Positions 39,650 through 50,608 are shown, counted from the stretch's first letter. The stretch is DNA of 64,000 nucleotides from Rhodoferax sp. WC2427 (GCF_040822085.1 NZ_CP162006.1:1798001-1862000), one strand, 5' to 3'. Made by a program: numbers and translations. The notes: generated by a model from the sequence alone, not told the origin.

Positions 39650-40981
39650 ATGTCTGATGCCACAAACAACGCCCCCGCTGCCGCCCCCACCGCGTCCACC
39701 GCCACCAACCCCCAGCGCAAGAAATCCCTGATCACCATCGCCGCCGTGGTGGTGCTGGCCGGGCTGGGCTGGATTGCCTACGACGCCGTCATCGCCAGCC
39801 ACTTTGAAGACACCGACAACGCCTACGTGCAGGGCAATGTGATCCAGATCACCCCGCAGGTGGGCGGCACGGTGATGGCCATCCTGGCCGACGACACCGA
39901 CTTCGTGAAGGCTGGCCAGCCGCTGGTCAAGCTCGACCCGGCCGACTCCAAGCTGGCCCTGGACCAGGCCGAGGCCAACCTGGCCCAGGCCGTGCGCCAG
40001 GTGCGCACCCTGTACGCCAATAACGGCACGCTGACCGCCCAGATCGCCCTGCGCACGGCAGACGTCACCCGCACCCAGACCGACATCGCCCGCGCCCAGA
40101 GCGAAGTCGCCCGTGCCCAGGATGATTTGCGCCGTCGCCAGGCCCTGACCGGCAACGGCGCGGTCTCCAAGGAAGAACTCAGCCACGCCCAGACCCAACT
40201 GGCCAACGCCCAGAGCGGCCTGTCGACCGTGCAGGCCAGCGTGGCCGCCGCCCAGGCCGGTGTGGCCGCTGCCAAAGAGCAGCTCAGCAGCAACCAGGCC
40301 ATGACCGATGGCACCAGCATCGACCAGCACCCCAGCGTGCTGGCGGCTGCCGCCAAGGTCCGCGAGGCCTACCTGGCCAGCCAGCGCGCCGCCATCCTGG
40401 CGCCGGTGGACGGCTACGTGGCCAAGCGCACCGTGCAGCTCGGCCAGCGCATCGCGGCGGGCGCGCCCTTGATGTCCATCATCCCGCTGAGCCAGGTGTG
40501 GGTGGATGCCAACTACAAGGAAGTGCAGCTGCGCAACATCCGCATCGGCCAAAGCGTCAAGCTCACTGCCGACCTGTACGGCAAGAAGATGGAATACACC
40601 GGCACCGTGGCCGGGCTGGGCGTGGGCACGGGCGCGGCCTTTGCGCTGCTGCCTGCGCAAAACGCCACCGGCAACTGGATCAAGGTGGTGCAGCGCGTGC
40701 CGGTGCGCATCGCCCTGGACCCGGCGCAGCTGGTCAGCCATCCGCTGCGCGTGGGCCTGTCAATGAACGCCACGATCGACATCACCAAGCAAGACGGCCA
40801 GATGCTGGCCGAGGCCCCGCGCACCGCCGCCCTGTCCACCATGCAGGTGGGGGCCACGCCCGAGAGCGGTGCCGATGCCGACGTGCAGCGCGTCATCACC
40901 GCCAACCTCGGTAGCAAGGCCGCGGCCGCCAGCCATGCGCCGCTCAAGCTGGCCGCCGCCCCTGCCGCACAGGTGCAATAA
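39650..40981 (+). CDS. emrA: HlyD/EmrA-type membrane fusion protein
   Basis: A 443-residue periplasmic adaptor. One N-terminal membrane anchor (about 24-45) is followed by the lipoyl half-motif DNAYVQGNVIQITPQVGGTVMAILADDTDFVKAGQPLVKLDP, a long coiled-coil hairpin (~100-235) and the second half-motif APVDGYVAKRTVQLGQRIAAGAPLMSIIPLSQVWVDANYKE. It links EmrB to the outer membrane factor. The ATG at 39650 has AGGTGA 6 bp upstream; a GTG three codons earlier overlaps that site. The C-terminal ~45 residues are Ala-rich. Confidence 0.93.
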   Translation: MSDATNNAPAAAPTASTATNPQRKKSLITIAAVVVLAGLGWIAYDAVIASHFEDTDNAYVQGNVIQITPQVGGTVMAILADDTDFVKAGQPLVKLDPADSKLALDQAEANLAQAVRQVRTLYANNGTLTAQIALRTADVTRTQTDIARAQSEVARAQDDLRRRQALTGNGAVSKEELSHAQTQLANAQSGLSTVQASVAAAQAGVAAAKEQLSSNQAMTDGTSIDQHPSVLAAAAKVREAYLASQRAAILAPVDGYVAKRTVQLGQRIAAGAPLMSIIPLSQVWVDANYKEVQLRNIRIGQSVKLTADLYGKKMEYTGTVAGLGVGTGAAFALLPAQNATGNWIKVVQRVPVRIALDPAQLVSHPLRVGLSMNATIDITKQDGQMLAEAPRTAALSTMQVGATPESGADADVQRVITANLGSKAAAASHAPLKLAAAPAAQVQ

Positions 40982-40988
40982 GCCCGCC

Positions 40989-42554
40989 ATGGCGAACGCA
41001 TTTACCTACACGCCACCGCCTCCGCTGGAGGGCTCGGCCCGCATGTGGGGCACCATCGCCTTGTCCACCGCCACGTTCATGAACGTGCTGGACTCGTCGA
41101 TTGCCAACGTGTCCCTGTCGGCCATCGCCGGGGATCTGGGCGTCAGCCCCAACCAGGGCACCTGGGTCATCACCAGCTTTGCCGTGGCCAACGCCATCTC
41201 GGTGCCGCTCACCGGCTGGCTGTCGCAGCGCTTCGGCCAGGTGCGGCTGTTCACCATCAGCATCCTGCTATTCGTGCTGGCCTCGTGGATGTGCGGGCTG
41301 GCGCCCAACATGGCCACGTTGATCGCCTTCCGCATCCTGCAGGGCTTTGTGGCCGGGCCGATGATTCCGCTGTCGCAGGCGCTGCTGCTGTCCAGCTACC
41401 CGAAGGCGCTGGCGGGCACGGCCATGGCCATGTGGGCCATGACCACGCTGATTGCGCCGGTAGTAGGGCCGCTGCTGGGCGGCTGGATCACCGACAACAT
41501 CTCCTGGCCGTGGATTTTCTACATCAACATCCCGGTGGGCTTTCTGGCCGCTGCCGCCACCTGGAACCTGTACCGCAAACGCGAAACCCCGACCAAGCAA
41601 CTGCCCATCGACAGCGTGGGCCTGGCCCTGCTGGTGGTCTGGGTGGGGGCGCTGCAGATCATGCTGGACAAGGGCAAGGAACTGGACTGGTTCAACTCTA
41701 CCGAGGTGCAGATTCTGGCCGCGGTGGCGCTGGTGGGCTTCATGTTCTTCGTGGCCTGGGAGCTGACCGACAAACACCCGGTGACCGACCTGCGCCTGTT
41801 CGCCCGGCGCAACTTCTGGGCGGGCACGCTGGCCACCTCGGTGGGCTACGGCCTGTTCTTTGGCAATGTGGTGCTGCTGCCCCTGTGGTTGCAGCAGTAC
41901 ATGGGCTACACCGCCACGCAGGCCGGCTTTGTGCTGGCCCCGGTGGGGCTGCTGGCCATCATCCTGTCGCCCATCGTGGGCAAGAACATCGCCAAGTTCG
42001 ACCCGCGCCTGTTTGCCACCATGGCCTTCATCGTGTTCGGCATCGTGCTGTGGATGCGCTCGCGCTTCAACGTGCAGGCCGACGAGGCCACACTGATGGT
42101 GCCCACCATCGTCCAGGGCATTGCCATGGCGTGTTTCTTTATTCCGCTGAGCATCCTGACGCTGTCCGGCCTTACCCCAGACCGCATTCCGGCGGCTTCG
42201 GGCCTAACCAACTTCGTGCGGATCACCGCCGGGGCCATGGGCACGTCCATCGTCACCACGGTGTGGGAAAGCCGCACCGCCTTGCACCACGCCCAGTTGA
42301 CCGAGTACATCAACGTGGGGCGGCAAACCGCCACCGGCGCGTTGAATGGCCTGGCCAGCGCGGGCATGGAGCCGCAGCAGGCGCTGGAGACGGTGAACCG
42401 CCTGATCGGCCAGCAAGCGGCCACGTTGGCGGCCAACGACGTGTTCTTTGCCTCGTCCATCATGTTCCTGCTGTTGATTCCGCTGGTGTGGATCACCCAG
42501 CGCCCGGCCGCCATGGGCAAGGCGGCGGCAGAGGCCGCAGCGGGCGCGCATTGA
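40989..42554 (+). CDS. emrB: EmrB-type drug:proton antiporter (DHA2 family)
   Basis: A 521-residue 14-helix major facilitator transporter. DHA2 marks are FMNVLDSSIANVSLSAIAGDLGVS in helix 1, GTWVITSFAVANAISVPLTGWLSQRFGQVR at motif A, and the antiporter motif C region in AMWAMTTLIAPVVGPLLGGWITDNISWPWIFYINIPVG. With EmrA and the outer membrane factor it should expel hydrophobic drugs or uncouplers. The ATG at 40989, 7 bp after emrA, begins MANAFTYTPPPPL; the longer upstream frame overlaps emrA. A structured gap follows before thrS. Confidence 0.93.
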   Translation: MANAFTYTPPPPLEGSARMWGTIALSTATFMNVLDSSIANVSLSAIAGDLGVSPNQGTWVITSFAVANAISVPLTGWLSQRFGQVRLFTISILLFVLASWMCGLAPNMATLIAFRILQGFVAGPMIPLSQALLLSSYPKALAGTAMAMWAMTTLIAPVVGPLLGGWITDNISWPWIFYINIPVGFLAAAATWNLYRKRETPTKQLPIDSVGLALLVVWVGALQIMLDKGKELDWFNSTEVQILAAVALVGFMFFVAWELTDKHPVTDLRLFARRNFWAGTLATSVGYGLFFGNVVLLPLWLQQYMGYTATQAGFVLAPVGLLAIILSPIVGKNIAKFDPRLFATMAFIVFGIVLWMRSRFNVQADEATLMVPTIVQGIAMACFFIPLSILTLSGLTPDRIPAASGLTNFVRITAGAMGTSIVTTVWESRTALHHAQLTEYINVGRQTATGALNGLASAGMEPQQALETVNRLIGQQAATLAANDVFFASSIMFLLLIPLVWITQRPAAMGKAAAEAAAGAH

Positions 42555-42580
42555 CGGTTAAACTCCAGGGCTCACAAGCT

Positions 42581-42627
42581 AGCGCGGCTTAACGTTTTCG
42601 TTCAACGTGAACGTGATGTGCCGCGCT
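42581..42627 (+). promoter_or_regulatory. Structured region between emrB and thrS
   Basis: AGCGCGGC at 42581-42588 pairs with GCCGCGCT at 42620-42627, followed by TTT, and the enclosed 31 nt contain smaller inverted repeats (ACGTT/AACGT and GTTCA-ACG-TGAAC). It can be read as the emr operon terminator or as a thrS leader structure. The thrS ATG is 27 nt after it. Confidence 0.5.
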
Positions 42628-42653
42628 TTTCGCTTTACCTTTTTCAGAAATCC

Positions 42654-44561
<1,908 letters not shown>

Positions 44562-44582
44562 TTTTTAAATAAACCTAGGCTT

Positions 44583-44631
44583 TAGTGCTCGTGCTGTCTG
44601 CGGTAGTTGCTATTGTTACTATAGCATTCTG
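44583..44631 (+). repeat. Degenerate dispersed repeat between thrS and infC
   Basis: The stretch ends in a perfect hairpin, TGCTAT-TGTTAC-TATAGCA-like (44609-44626), preceded by TGTCTGCGGTAGT, which parallels the GTGAGTAGC-hairpin end of the copy at 8438. The left hairpin is not recognisable. It lies just before the infC ribosome-binding site. Confidence 0.45.
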
Positions 44632-44650
44632 ATTTTTAAGGATTTGAGCC

Positions 44651-45253
44651 ATCGCTACTGAATTTCGTGACCGCCGTCACCGCGAAGAACGCAAACACCG
44701 TCTGAACCGTGAAATCATGGCACCGGAGGTTCGTCTTTCCGGCCCAGAAAATGAGCCCTTAGGCATCGTCAGCCTGATGGAAGCTTTGCGTTTGGCCGGT
44801 GAATACGACGTGGACCTGGTTGAAATTGTTGCCACGGCGAACCCGCCGGTCTGTCGCTTGATGGACTACGGCAAGTTCAAGTACCAGGAACAAAAGAAAG
44901 CGGCCGACGCGAAGTCCAAGCAGACGGTGATCGAGATCAAGGAAATCAAATTCCGTCCCGGTACCGACGATGGCGACTACAACATCAAGATGCGCAATAT
45001 CAAGCGTTTCCTGGCCGACGGCGACAAGTGCAAGATCACTTTGCGTTTTCGGGGGCGAGAAATCACCCACCAGGAAATCGGCATGGCCTTGCTGCAACGC
45101 ATCCGCAACGACTTGCAAGACCTGATCATCGTGGAGCAGTTTCCCAAGTTGGAAGGCCGCCAGATGATCATGATGATCGCACCCGGCAAGAAAAAGCCAG
45201 CGTCCAGCAAGCCCGCAGCAGAAGTCGCACCGGCGCCTGTTTCGGCATCGTAA
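44651..45253 (+). CDS. infC: Translation initiation factor IF-3 with AUC start codon
   Basis: A 200-residue IF-3. An in-frame ATG at 44717 would remove the conserved first 22 residues ([20 protein letters not shown]). The proper start is the ATC at 44651, with AAGGAT about 8 nt upstream. A non-standard start is the known autoregulatory device of infC, since IF-3 itself rejects non-AUG starts on the 30S subunit. The two domains are visible: N-terminal up to [26 protein letters not shown] and C-terminal [40 protein letters not shown]. The C-terminus has a short Lys/Pro/Ala tail. It precedes rpmI and rplT. Confidence 0.93.
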   Translation: MATEFRDRRHREERKHRLNREIMAPEVRLSGPENEPLGIVSLMEALRLAGEYDVDLVEIVATANPPVCRLMDYGKFKYQEQKKAADAKSKQTVIEIKEIKFRPGTDDGDYNIKMRNIKRFLADGDKCKITLRFRGREITHQEIGMALLQRIRNDLQDLIIVEQFPKLEGRQMIMMIAPGKKKPASSKPAAEVAPAPVSAS

Positions 45254-45260
45254 GAATTTC

Positions 45261-45415
45261 AACCCGCAGGCCTTGGCTTGCGGGTTGTAAATGCAGAGAA
45301 ACGCAAGTTTCTCTGCCTGAAGCGGAGGGTGAAAGCCCACCGCTCAGAAGTGGAGAGTGAAAACTCACCACCAAGAAGTGGCTCGGGGCCAACAAGTCTG
45401 GGATCGGTTCCCAGC
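45261..45415 (+). promoter_or_regulatory. Tandem-hairpin leader ahead of rpmI-rplT
   Basis: Five or six hairpins follow one another in the infC-rpmI gap. H1 is AACCCGCA with TGCGGGTT (45261-45286). H2 is GCAGAGAAAC-GCAA-GTTTCTCTGC (45293-45316), a perfect 10-bp stem with a GNRA loop. H3 (45321-45344) and H4 (45350-45371) share one plan: an outer stem, an A-A mismatch, an inner stem and a GAAA loop, with paired sequence changes between the two. A weaker TGGC/GCCA hairpin and CTGGGA-TCGGT-TCCCAG follow, ending about 45415. No T-run follows any of them. This looks like a regulatory mRNA leader; which ligand it binds is unknown, with ribosomal protein L20 or L35 the natural candidates. Confidence 0.7.
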
Positions 45416-45447
45416 GCCTCACGAGCACAATGAACAGGAGCATTGAA

Positions 45448-45651
45448 ATGCCCAAAATGAAGACCAAGAGCGCGGCGAAAAAACGCTTTCGCGTTCGTCC
45501 AGGTGGTACCGTTAAACGCGGCCACGCCTTCAAACGTCACATCTTGACCAAGAAGACCACCAAAAATAAACGCCAGTTGCGCGGTACTACTGCAGTGCAT
45601 GAGACCAATATGGGTCACATGGCGCAGATGCTGCCCGGCCGTGGTATTTAA
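45448..45651 (+). CDS. rpmI: 50S ribosomal protein L35
   Basis: A 67-residue basic protein of normal L35 length: [24 protein letters not shown], then [24 protein letters not shown]. The ATG at 45448 has AGGAG 7 bp upstream and starts the conserved MPKMKT; an ATG at 45430 precedes that site. It is followed 26 bp later by rplT and preceded by the long hairpin leader. Confidence 0.97.
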   Translation: MPKMKTKSAAKKRFRVRPGGTVKRGHAFKRHILTKKTTKNKRQLRGTTAVHETNMGHMAQMLPGRGI

Positions 45652-45677
45652 TTTAACGACGAACAAGGAGTAAATAC

Positions 45678-46037
45678 ATGCCTCGCGTCAAACGTGGTGT
45701 AACGGCTCGCGCCCGCCACAAAAAAGTTCTCGCCCTTGCAAAAGGTTTCCGCGGTCGCCGCGGTAATGTTTACCGCGTCGCAAAAGAAGCGGTAATGAAG
45801 GCTGGGCAATATGCCTACCGTGACCGTCGGACCCGCAAGCGAGTGTTCCGTCAGCTGTGGATTGCCCGTATCAACGCCGCTGCGCGTGAATGCGGTCTGA
45901 CCTACAGCCAGTTCGCCAATGGCCTGAAGAAGGCAGCCATCGAGATCGACCGCAAAGTGCTGTCCGATATCGCTGTGCACGACAAGGCGGCTTTTGCCAG
46001 CATCGTGGAGCAAGTCAAGGCCCGTCTGGCTGCTTGA
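45678..46037 (+). CDS. rplT: 50S ribosomal protein L20
   Basis: A 119-residue L20 of normal length ([55 protein letters not shown]). It is needed early in 50S assembly and in other bacteria represses the rpmI-rplT mRNA by binding a leader that mimics its rRNA site. AAGGAG precedes the ATG. Confidence 0.97.
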   Translation: MPRVKRGVTARARHKKVLALAKGFRGRRGNVYRVAKEAVMKAGQYAYRDRRTRKRVFRQLWIARINAAARECGLTYSQFANGLKKAAIEIDRKVLSDIAVHDKAAFASIVEQVKARLAA

Positions 46038-46050
46038 TTCCCCACGCTAG

Positions 46051-46100
46051 ACTGCTATTCTTTGAGTAGCGTTCTGTGCAAGTAAACCAAGGGCTAGAGC
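46051..46100 (-). repeat. Degenerate dispersed repeat between rplT and pheS
   Basis: CTGCTATTCTTTGAGTAGC, a central TGCAAG, then CAAGGGCTAGAGC follows the order of the copy at 35621 (CTATT hairpin, GCTTGTGC, AAGCGCTAGGGC). Its right end forms the left arm of the hairpin at 46089-46120. Confidence 0.4.
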
Positions 46101-46121
46101 TTGAAAAAGCGCTAGCCCTTT
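46089..46121 (+). terminator. Hairpin between rplT and pheS (terminator or attenuator)
   Basis: AAGGGCTAG at 46089-46097 pairs with CTAGCCCTT at 46112-46120, followed by TTTGTCATTT. The T-run is short, so termination may be partial. It is 20 nt before the pheS start. No Phe-rich leader peptide was seen, so an E. coli-like pheST attenuator is not supported. Confidence 0.55.
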
Positions 46122-46140
46122 GTCATTTCCAAGAGACCTT

Positions 46141-47193
46141 ATGAACGAGTTGGACGCGATTGTCAGTGCAGCACACAGCAGTTTCCAGGGGGCCAGCACG
46201 CCCGCCGATCTGGAGAATGCCAAAGCCCAGTTTTTGGGTAAATCCGGCCGCATCACCGAGTTGATGAAGGGCATGGGGGCTTTGACCGTAGAAGAAAAAA
46301 AATCACGCGGTGCCGCCATCAACCTGGCCAAACAAGCCATTGAAGCCGCCTTGACCGCGCGCCGCAAAGCCCTGGCCGATGCCGAACTGGAGCAACAGCT
46401 CAAGGCCGAAGCCCTCGACGTGACTTTGCCAGGCCGCCAGCGCGGGCAGGGCGGTTTGCACCCTGTGTCTTTGACGCTGGAGCGTATCGAGGCCATCTTC
46501 GGCTCCATGGGTTTTGAAGTCGCCCAGGGCCCCGAGATCGAGTCCGACTGGTTCAACTTCACCGCACTGAATACGCCCGAGGACCATCCCGCGCGTTCCA
46601 TGCACGACACGTTCTACGTTGAAGGCGGCACGGCCACCGCGCCCAACCTGCTGCGTACCCACACCAGCCCGATGCAGATCCGCCATGCGGTCACGCACGT
46701 CAAGAAACACCGTGCCGCCATCGATGCGGGCCAGGTGATGCCGGAGATCCGCGTGATCGCACCCGGCCGCACCTACCGTGTTGACAGCGATGCCACGCAT
46801 TCCCCGATGTTCCACCAATGCGAAGGCCTGTGGATCGGCGAAAACGTCAGCTTCAAAGACCTGAAAGTGGTTTTCACCGATTTTTGCCGTACCTTCTTTG
46901 AGTCGGACGACCTGGTGCTGCGTTTTCGCCCCAGCTTCTTCCCGTTCACCGAGCCCAGCGCCGAGATTGACATCCAGTTCCAGAGCGGTCCGCTGTCGGG
47001 CCGTTGGCTGGAAGTGGCAGGCTCCGGCCAGGTGCATCCGAACGTGGTGCGCAACATGGGCCTCGACCCCGAAAAATACATCGGCTTTGCCTTCGGCATG
47101 GGCCCGGACCGCCTGACCATGCTGCGCTACGGCGTGAACGACCTGCGACTGTTTTTTGATGGCGACATCCGTTTCCTCAGCCAGTTTCAATAA
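46141..47193 (+). CDS. pheS: Phenylalanine--tRNA ligase alpha subunit
   Basis: A 350-residue class II catalytic subunit. The N-terminal coiled coil (~1-85) binds tRNA, and the catalytic domain has motif 1 [56 protein letters not shown] and motif 2 [24 protein letters not shown], ending in motif 3 [17 protein letters not shown]. The ATG at 46141 starts MNELDAIV; an upstream TTG would overlap the hairpin. It is 29 bp ahead of pheT. Confidence 0.96.
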   Translation: MNELDAIVSAAHSSFQGASTPADLENAKAQFLGKSGRITELMKGMGALTVEEKKSRGAAINLAKQAIEAALTARRKALADAELEQQLKAEALDVTLPGRQRGQGGLHPVSLTLERIEAIFGSMGFEVAQGPEIESDWFNFTALNTPEDHPARSMHDTFYVEGGTATAPNLLRTHTSPMQIRHAVTHVKKHRAAIDAGQVMPEIRVIAPGRTYRVDSDATHSPMFHQCEGLWIGENVSFKDLKVVFTDFCRTFFESDDLVLRFRPSFFPFTEPSAEIDIQFQSGPLSGRWLEVAGSGQVHPNVVRNMGLDPEKYIGFAFGMGPDRLTMLRYGVNDLRLFFDGDIRFLSQFQ

Positions 47194-47222
47194 TTCTTCA
47201 GCCGTACTAGATAGACCAAACC

Positions 47223-49664
47223 ATGCAATTTCCTGAATCCTGGTTGCGCGCTTTCTGCAACCCCGACCTGACCACCGAGCAACTGGCTGAGACCTTGACC
47301 ATGGCCGGGCTGGAAGTCGAAGAACTCAAACCCGTGGCTCCGCCGTTCACCGGCATCGTGGTGGGCGAAATCAAGACCGCCGAACAGCATCCCAATGCCG
47401 ACCGCTTGCGCGTCTGCACCGTGGATGTCGGCCAGCCCGAGCTGCTCAACATCGTCTGCGGCGCCCCAAATGCCCGCGTCGGCATCCGCATACCGTGTGC
47501 GCTGGTGGGCGCTGAGTTGCCCCCGGGTGAAGACGGCAAACCCTTCCTGATCAAGGTCGGCAAGCTGCGTGGCGTGGAAAGCCAGGGCATGCTGTGTTCG
47601 GCCCGCGAACTCAAGCTGTCTGAAGACCACGGTGGCTTGTTGGAGCTGGCCGCTGATGCTCCCCTGGGCCAGAGCATCCGTGAGCATCTGGCGCTGGACG
47701 ACACCCTGTTCACCCTCAAGCTCACACCGAACCTGGCTCACTGTCTGAGTGTTTACGGTGTAGCCCGCGAAGTGGCCGCTCTGACCGGCGCGCCCTTGCT
47801 GCAGCCCAGCTTCCCTGCTGTGGCGGTCACAATCGATGACCGCGTGCCGGTCAAGATCAGCGCCCCCGAACTGTGTGGCCGTTTCTCGGGCCGCGTGGTG
47901 CGCAACGTCAATCCCCAAGCCGCCACGCCGCAGTGGATGGTGGACCGCCTGGCCCGGTGTGGCCAACGCAGCGTGACGGCACTGGTCGATATTTCCAACT
48001 ACGTGATGTTCGAGCTGGGCCGCCCGTCGCATATCTTCGACCTGGACAAAATCCACGGTGGACTTGATGTGCGTTGGGGCCAACCCGGCGAGCAGCTCAA
48101 GCTGCTCAATGGCACCACCGTTATGGTCGATGAAAAAGTCGGCGTGATTGCCGACGACCACCAGGTCGAATCGCTGGCCGGCATCATGGGCGGCGATGCC
48201 ACAGCGGTGTCGGACGACACGGTCAACATCTATGCCGAAGCCGCCTTCTGGTGGCCCAAATCGATTGCGGGCCGTTCGCGCCGCTACAACTTCTCTACCG
48301 ACGCAGGCCACCGTTTTGAGCGCGGCGTGGACGCCAGCCACACCGTGGAACACCTGGAGCGCATCACCCAGCTAATCCTGGACATCTGCGGTGGCGAGGC
48401 CGGTCCCATGGACGACACCCAGGTCAACGTGCCGCAAGCTGTGCCTGTTACTTTGCGCGTGGCGCGTGCCGTCAAAGTCATCGGCATGCCGCTGACCCAG
48501 GCGCAGTGCGCTGATGCCCTGACCCGCCTCGGCCTGCCGGTGGTGGAGGGCGCTGGCGTGCTGACGGTTACTCCGCCGTCCTACCGTTTCGACCTGACCA
48601 TAGAAGAGGATCTGATCGAGGAAGTGGTGCGGATGGTGGGTTACAACCAGCTGCCCACCACGCCACCGCTGGCCCCCATCACCGCCAAGATCCGCCCGGA
48701 AGCGCAGCGCAGTCCGTTTGCAGTGCGCCGCGCGTTGGCCGGTCTGGGCTACCAGGAAACCATCAACTTCAGCTTTGTCGAAGAGCGCTGGGAAAAGGAA
48801 CTGGCGGGCAACCCCAACCCCATCCAGCTGCTGAATCCGATTGCAAGCCAGATGAGTGTCATGCGCTCGTCGCTTATGGGTTCTCTGCTACAGGTTTTGA
48901 AGTTCAACCTGGACCGCAAGGCCAACCGGGTGCGGGTGTTTGAGCTGGGCCGCGTTTTTCTGCGCGATGCCAATGCCGTCAATTCCGACACCACTGTCGC
49001 AGGTTTCCACCAGCCCATGCGGGTGGCCGGCATCAGCTTCGGTGCGGCCGACCGCCTGCAATGGGGCCGCGGCGAACAGGCTGCCGACTTCTTCGACATG
49101 AAGGGCGATGTCGAAGCGCTGCTGGCACCGCTGGCTGTCCAATTTGAGGCGGCGGAGCATCCTGCCCTGCATCCTGGCCGCTGCGCCCGGGTGCTGGTGG
49201 CGGGGCAAGCCGTTGGTTTCATCGGTGAATTGCATCCGCAGTGGCGTCAGGCCTATGACCTGGCACAGGCCCCCATGCTGTTCGAACTGGAATTGGATGC
49301 AGTGCTGCAACGACCTGTGCCGGTGTTTGCACCGGTGGCCAAGTTCCAGGCCGTCGAGCGCGACATTGCCGTCATCGTGGCCGAAGCGGTGGGCCATGGC
49401 GCGCTGTTGGCGGCTGCCCAGGCTGCGGCTACGAACGGCTTGCTGCGCGACACCGTGGTGTTTGACATCTACCGACCCAAGTCGGTCCCCAAAGGTGCAG
49501 AGCCGGTGTCCACTGGCGGCTTGGCGCAGGGTGAAAAGAGCGTGGCCTTGCGCTTGACGCTCAATAGCCCGGACGCCACGCTGACTGAGCCACAGATCGA
49601 ATCTGCGGTGCAGGCGGTATTGGCCCAGCTGGGCACCCAGTGTGGTGCGCGTTTGCGCGCTTGA
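47223..49664 (+). CDS. pheT: Phenylalanine--tRNA ligase beta subunit
   Basis: An 813-residue subunit. Domains in order are an N-terminal OB-fold tRNA-binding region (~40-155, TGIVVGEIKTAEQHPNADRLRVCTVDVG), the editing B3/B4 domain (~210-390), the B5 domain, a catalytic-like domain without active site and the ferredoxin-like anticodon-binding domain (~720-813, AKFQAVERDIAVIV). The length is normal for bacterial PheT. Its last bases precede the GTG of ihfA by 41 bp. Confidence 0.97.
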   Translation: MQFPESWLRAFCNPDLTTEQLAETLTMAGLEVEELKPVAPPFTGIVVGEIKTAEQHPNADRLRVCTVDVGQPELLNIVCGAPNARVGIRIPCALVGAELPPGEDGKPFLIKVGKLRGVESQGMLCSARELKLSEDHGGLLELAADAPLGQSIREHLALDDTLFTLKLTPNLAHCLSVYGVAREVAALTGAPLLQPSFPAVAVTIDDRVPVKISAPELCGRFSGRVVRNVNPQAATPQWMVDRLARCGQRSVTALVDISNYVMFELGRPSHIFDLDKIHGGLDVRWGQPGEQLKLLNGTTVMVDEKVGVIADDHQVESLAGIMGGDATAVSDDTVNIYAEAAFWWPKSIAGRSRRYNFSTDAGHRFERGVDASHTVEHLERITQLILDICGGEAGPMDDTQVNVPQAVPVTLRVARAVKVIGMPLTQAQCADALTRLGLPVVEGAGVLTVTPPSYRFDLTIEEDLIEEVVRMVGYNQLPTTPPLAPITAKIRPEAQRSPFAVRRALAGLGYQETINFSFVEERWEKELAGNPNPIQLLNPIASQMSVMRSSLMGSLLQVLKFNLDRKANRVRVFELGRVFLRDANAVNSDTTVAGFHQPMRVAGISFGAADRLQWGRGEQAADFFDMKGDVEALLAPLAVQFEAAEHPALHPGRCARVLVAGQAVGFIGELHPQWRQAYDLAQAPMLFELELDAVLQRPVPVFAPVAKFQAVERDIAVIVAEAVGHGALLAAAQAAATNGLLRDTVVFDIYRPKSVPKGAEPVSTGGLAQGEKSVALRLTLNSPDATLTEPQIESAVQAVLAQLGTQCGARLRA

Positions 49665-49705
49665 GCACAGCGGTTTTGGCCCTACACGACAACCTGGAGA
49701 AAGCC

Positions 49706-50017
49706 GTGGAAATTGCGGTTGAAAGTCTGGAAACCCCAGCCCTGACCAAGGCCCAACTGGCCGATTTGCTGTTTGAGCAGATCGGCCTGAACAAGCGCGA
49801 GTCCAAAGACATGGTGGATGCTTTTTTTGACCTGGTCAGTACCAGCCTGGTCGAGGGCACGGATGTCAAGATTTCCGGTTTTGGGAACTTCCAAATCCGC
49901 ATCAAGGCGCCCCGTCCGGGCCGCAACCCGCGCACCGGCGAGGCCATCCCCATCGATGCGCGCCGGGTCGTGACCTTCCACGCCAGCCACAAGCTCAAAG
50001 AGCAGATCCAGGGCTGA
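49706..50017 (+). CDS. ihfA: Integration host factor alpha subunit, GTG start
   Basis: A 103-residue HU/IHF-type DNA-bending protein. It forms a heterodimer with IhfB. The core TKAQLADLLFEQIGLNKRESKDMVDAFFDLVS, the GFGNFQ turn and the DNA-binding arm RPGRNPRTGEAIPIDARRVVTFHAS are all present. The GTG at 49706 is chosen because GGAGA lies 6 bp upstream and homologues have a similarly short leader; a GTG at 49640 inside pheT would add 22 residues with no ribosome-binding site. It lies after pheT, as in most proteobacteria. Confidence 0.94.
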   Translation: MEIAVESLETPALTKAQLADLLFEQIGLNKRESKDMVDAFFDLVSTSLVEGTDVKISGFGNFQIRIKAPRPGRNPRTGEAIPIDARRVVTFHASHKLKEQIQG

Positions 50018-50156
50018 CAGACTTTTCACAGCACCTATGCTGGTGTGATATTTATCACGCTGACAGCCAAGGGCTGTGAAGTAATTTTCCGTCCATGTGT
50101 TACTTCGGGTAACCTATCCGGTTGCTCTCGTATTCCACAGGACCCTATTGATTTTT

Positions 50157-50600
50157 ATGGGAAATTCCCTCCCGTCCATTCCCGCCAAACGCTACTTCAC
50201 GATCGGCGAAGTCGCGGACCTCTGCGGCGTAAAGCCGCACGTACTGCGTTATTGGGAGCAAGAATTCACCCAGTTGCGGCCCATGAAACGGCGCGGCAAC
50301 CGGCGCTACTACCAGCACCATGAGGTGCTGATGATTCGCCGCATCCGCGACCTGCTGTACGACCAGGGTTTCACCATTAGCGGTGCGCGTAACAAGTTGC
50401 AGGAATTGGTGCAGGGCGACAAACTGCGCGTGGAAGAAATGGCCTCGCCCGACATGGAGGCCGCCGATACCGGGGATACGTCGTTTGAGCGCCTGGAGGA
50501 TGTGGTCACACTGGACTACGACGAGGTCACCACCCAGCATCTTTTGTCGGTACGACAAGAATTATTCGAAATTCGAGACCTGTTGTCAGAAGTGCTCTAA
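50157..50600 (+). CDS. MerR family transcriptional regulator
   Basis: A 147-residue regulator. The winged helix at about 12-55 (RYFTIGEVADLCGVKPHVLRYWEQEFTQLRPMKRRGNRRYYQHHEV) is of the MlrA/CarA-like sub-branch that lacks metal-binding cysteines, and the dimerisation coiled coil follows. No cysteine appears in the C-terminal part, so it is not a metal sensor of the usual type. It regularly follows ihfA in betaproteobacteria; its target is unknown. The ATG at 50157 has AGGA about 12 bp upstream. Confidence 0.9.
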   Translation: MGNSLPSIPAKRYFTIGEVADLCGVKPHVLRYWEQEFTQLRPMKRRGNRRYYQHHEVLMIRRIRDLLYDQGFTISGARNKLQELVQGDKLRVEEMASPDMEAADTGDTSFERLEDVVTLDYDEVTTQHLLSVRQELFEIRDLLSEVL

Positions 50601-50608
50601 ACGCAGGC

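Noticed and set aside
45321..45371. Tandem ~30-bp units as a CRISPR-like array
   Set aside because: Only two full units are present, they are adjacent without unique spacers, each is a hairpin and there are no cas genes.
46038..46140. A pheST leader-peptide attenuator
   Set aside because: A hairpin exists, but no short Phe-rich open frame with a ribosome-binding site was found.
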